Shown: positions 31,239 to 32,106 of the stretch, piece by piece
Position numbering within the stretch: position 1 is the first letter of the stretch
Layout of the letters: every line of letters starts with the position of its first letter
Virus record (IMG/VR): IMGVR_UViG_3300020160_000353
Span: 1 to 32,106 of that record
Strand: one strand, 5' to 3'
Length of the DNA stretch: 32,106 bases
Source of the DNA: a virus
Notes under the pieces: generated by a model
What the model was told of the DNA's origin: nothing
What the model saw: the letters and a program-made list of their open reading frames with translations, nothing else
Database searches by the model: none
Position numbers and translations under genes: made by a program

Positions 31239-31756
31239 TGGCTTTATTATATATTAACACAGGCACCGGTGCTAACAAAGGTGATGGCGATAGTCTAAGA
31301 CTTGCGTTTTGGAAAATCAATCAAAACTTTGCCAACATAGGTAGTTCTTCAACAGTAACAATATCAGACGGTAACGATGTTCCAACTGTAGACCTTAAAG
31401 TCTATAGCGGAACGTTCACTCTTCCAGTGTCCGGTAGTACCGCTGTTCAATTGATCGAATTTGACAAGCGTGTCTACAGAAGTGCTAGTATAGATATTTT
31501 TGCTGAAGATGCGACTGCCCTAACACAAGATGCCGCTAGTGGATATATTGTCACATGGAATAATACTGCCAGCCGAGTGATTGGTACAGGCATTGTTAGT
31601 CTACGCCAGAACGGAACTACAGGCAATGCCAATTGGGACCTAGTAGATACCTCAATTTACGACAACAGGGTAAGAGTTCAAGCATACAACGTTTCAGGGA
31701 GCACCAGTCAGAATGTAATTAACTGGAAAGCTAAAGTCAGTTTATTTAGGTTATAA
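31238..31756 (+). CDS. small virion protein sharing the fibre N-terminal motif
   Basis: The 172-residue protein starts in a TAATG overlap with the fibre stop. Its opening YINTGTGANKGDGDSLRLAF then WKINQNFANI aligns with the fibre's INIGSQPNDGTGDSIYTAF then QKVNANFQEV, so both probably attach through the same fold. The rest is beta-rich with no catalytic motif. It may be a fibre-base or adaptor protein. GTAGGGAGAA provides a Shine-Dalgarno. Confidence 0.72.
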   Translation: MALLYINTGTGANKGDGDSLRLAFWKINQNFANIGSSSTVTISDGNDVPTVDLKVYSGTFTLPVSGSTAVQLIEFDKRVYRSASIDIFAEDATALTQDAASGYIVTWNNTASRVIGTGIVSLRQNGTTGNANWDLVDTSIYDNRVRVQAYNVSGSTSQNVINWKAKVSLFRL

Positions 31757-31759
31757 AAT

Positions 31760-32106
31760 ATGACATCTCCAGTATGGATTACACCGGCAGGATTTTTAGG
31801 AACTGTAACGGAAAGGACTTCCGTGAATGTGGCCTTCACTGTTAGCGGAACGGCGACTACATTTTCTGTACTAGCAGGAGAGTTGCCTAGTGGGCTTGTT
31901 CTTAAACAAGAAACTACAGCAACTTTGGAAACATTTGACGTGGCTTATTTTAGAGTATCCGACGGCGTTGAAAATAATGATTTTGTAATTAAATTAACAG
32001 ACCCAGCAAAAATTCAAAATGCCAGAGATCAACTAAACAATGTTGTTCCTAAACTGCACCTTACTGGCTTGATTATAAAAAGCACAGCAAGTTATAATCC
32101 AAATTA
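31760..32106 (+). CDS. partial virion protein with Ig-like/putative cadherin-like repeat
   Basis: The gene starts at ATG 31760 and runs off the window (115 complete codons). It begins MTSPVWITPAGFLGTVTERT, followed by an Ig-like segment (VSGTATTFSVLAGELPSGLV) and YFRVSDGVENNDFVIKLTD. This arrangement is common in large structural proteins of T4-like aquatic phages. Its full length and C-terminal half lie outside the window. Confidence 0.7.
   Translation, partial: MTSPVWITPAGFLGTVTERTSVNVAFTVSGTATTFSVLAGELPSGLVLKQETTATLETFDVAYFRVSDGVENNDFVIKLTDPAKIQNARDQLNNVVPKLHLTGLIIKSTASYNPN

Overview
The window reads as part of a large tailed-phage genome, most likely a T4-like (myovirus-type) phage of a Gram-negative bacterium. 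The evidence is: long runs of short genes on one strand overlapping at ATGA or TAATG junctions; tRNA genes; a 2,582-residue fibre-like virion protein of the kind seen in T4-like marine and freshwater phages; NATAAATA boxes matching T4-type late promoters; and many small proteins recognisable only as phage proteins. Lipobox signal peptides point to a diderm host. Several near-perfect sigma-70 promoters (TTGACA, 17 bases, TATAAT) suggest that host RNA polymerase reads the early and middle genes. The host cannot be named from sequence alone.

Layout. 1-3.5 kb: a DUF2828/VWA protein, two tRNAs (Arg-TCT, Thr-TGT), one odd 106-base tRNA-like element, a small basic protein, a SAM methyltransferase and a 2-oxoglutarate/Fe(II) oxygenase. 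3.5-5.6 kb: two overlapping glycosyltransferases. 5.6-7.1 kb: two tandem paralogous HExxH zincin-like proteins. 7.1-8.9 kb: four exported proteins (three lipoproteins, one periplasmic) behind a sigma-70 promoter whose start codon falls at the expected transcription start. 8.9-10.8 kb: a GT-A glycosyltransferase, a 52-residue protein and a GalE-type epimerase. 10.8-18 kb: tightly packed small genes, mostly unknown, including a DUF3307-like membrane protein, an SGNH-like protein and a zinc-ribbon protein. 18-19.7 kb: ClpP and a fibre-type structural protein. 19.7-23.3 kb: a QueD-like protein with a potentially structured leader, an SH3-fold DUF2693 protein, an AbrB-like protein, a membrane peptide, UvsE, superoxide dismutase and, on the minus strand, a Lys/Pro/Ala-rich basic protein. 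23.5 kb to the end: the giant fibre gene and two further virion genes, the last cut by the window edge.

How the genes may work together (inference): the methyltransferase, oxygenase, three glycosyltransferases and GalE could build or modify a surface glycan or decorate virions. UvsE, SOD and ClpP look like auxiliary stress, repair and proteolysis genes. QueD suggests a 7-deazaguanine or pterin link. Regulation is unusually legible: seven sigma-70-like promoters, several carrying inverted repeats centred on the -10, and late boxes before the fibre gene. No gene-free stretch exceeds about 200 bases. No CRISPR array, insertion sequence, integrase or origin was seen.
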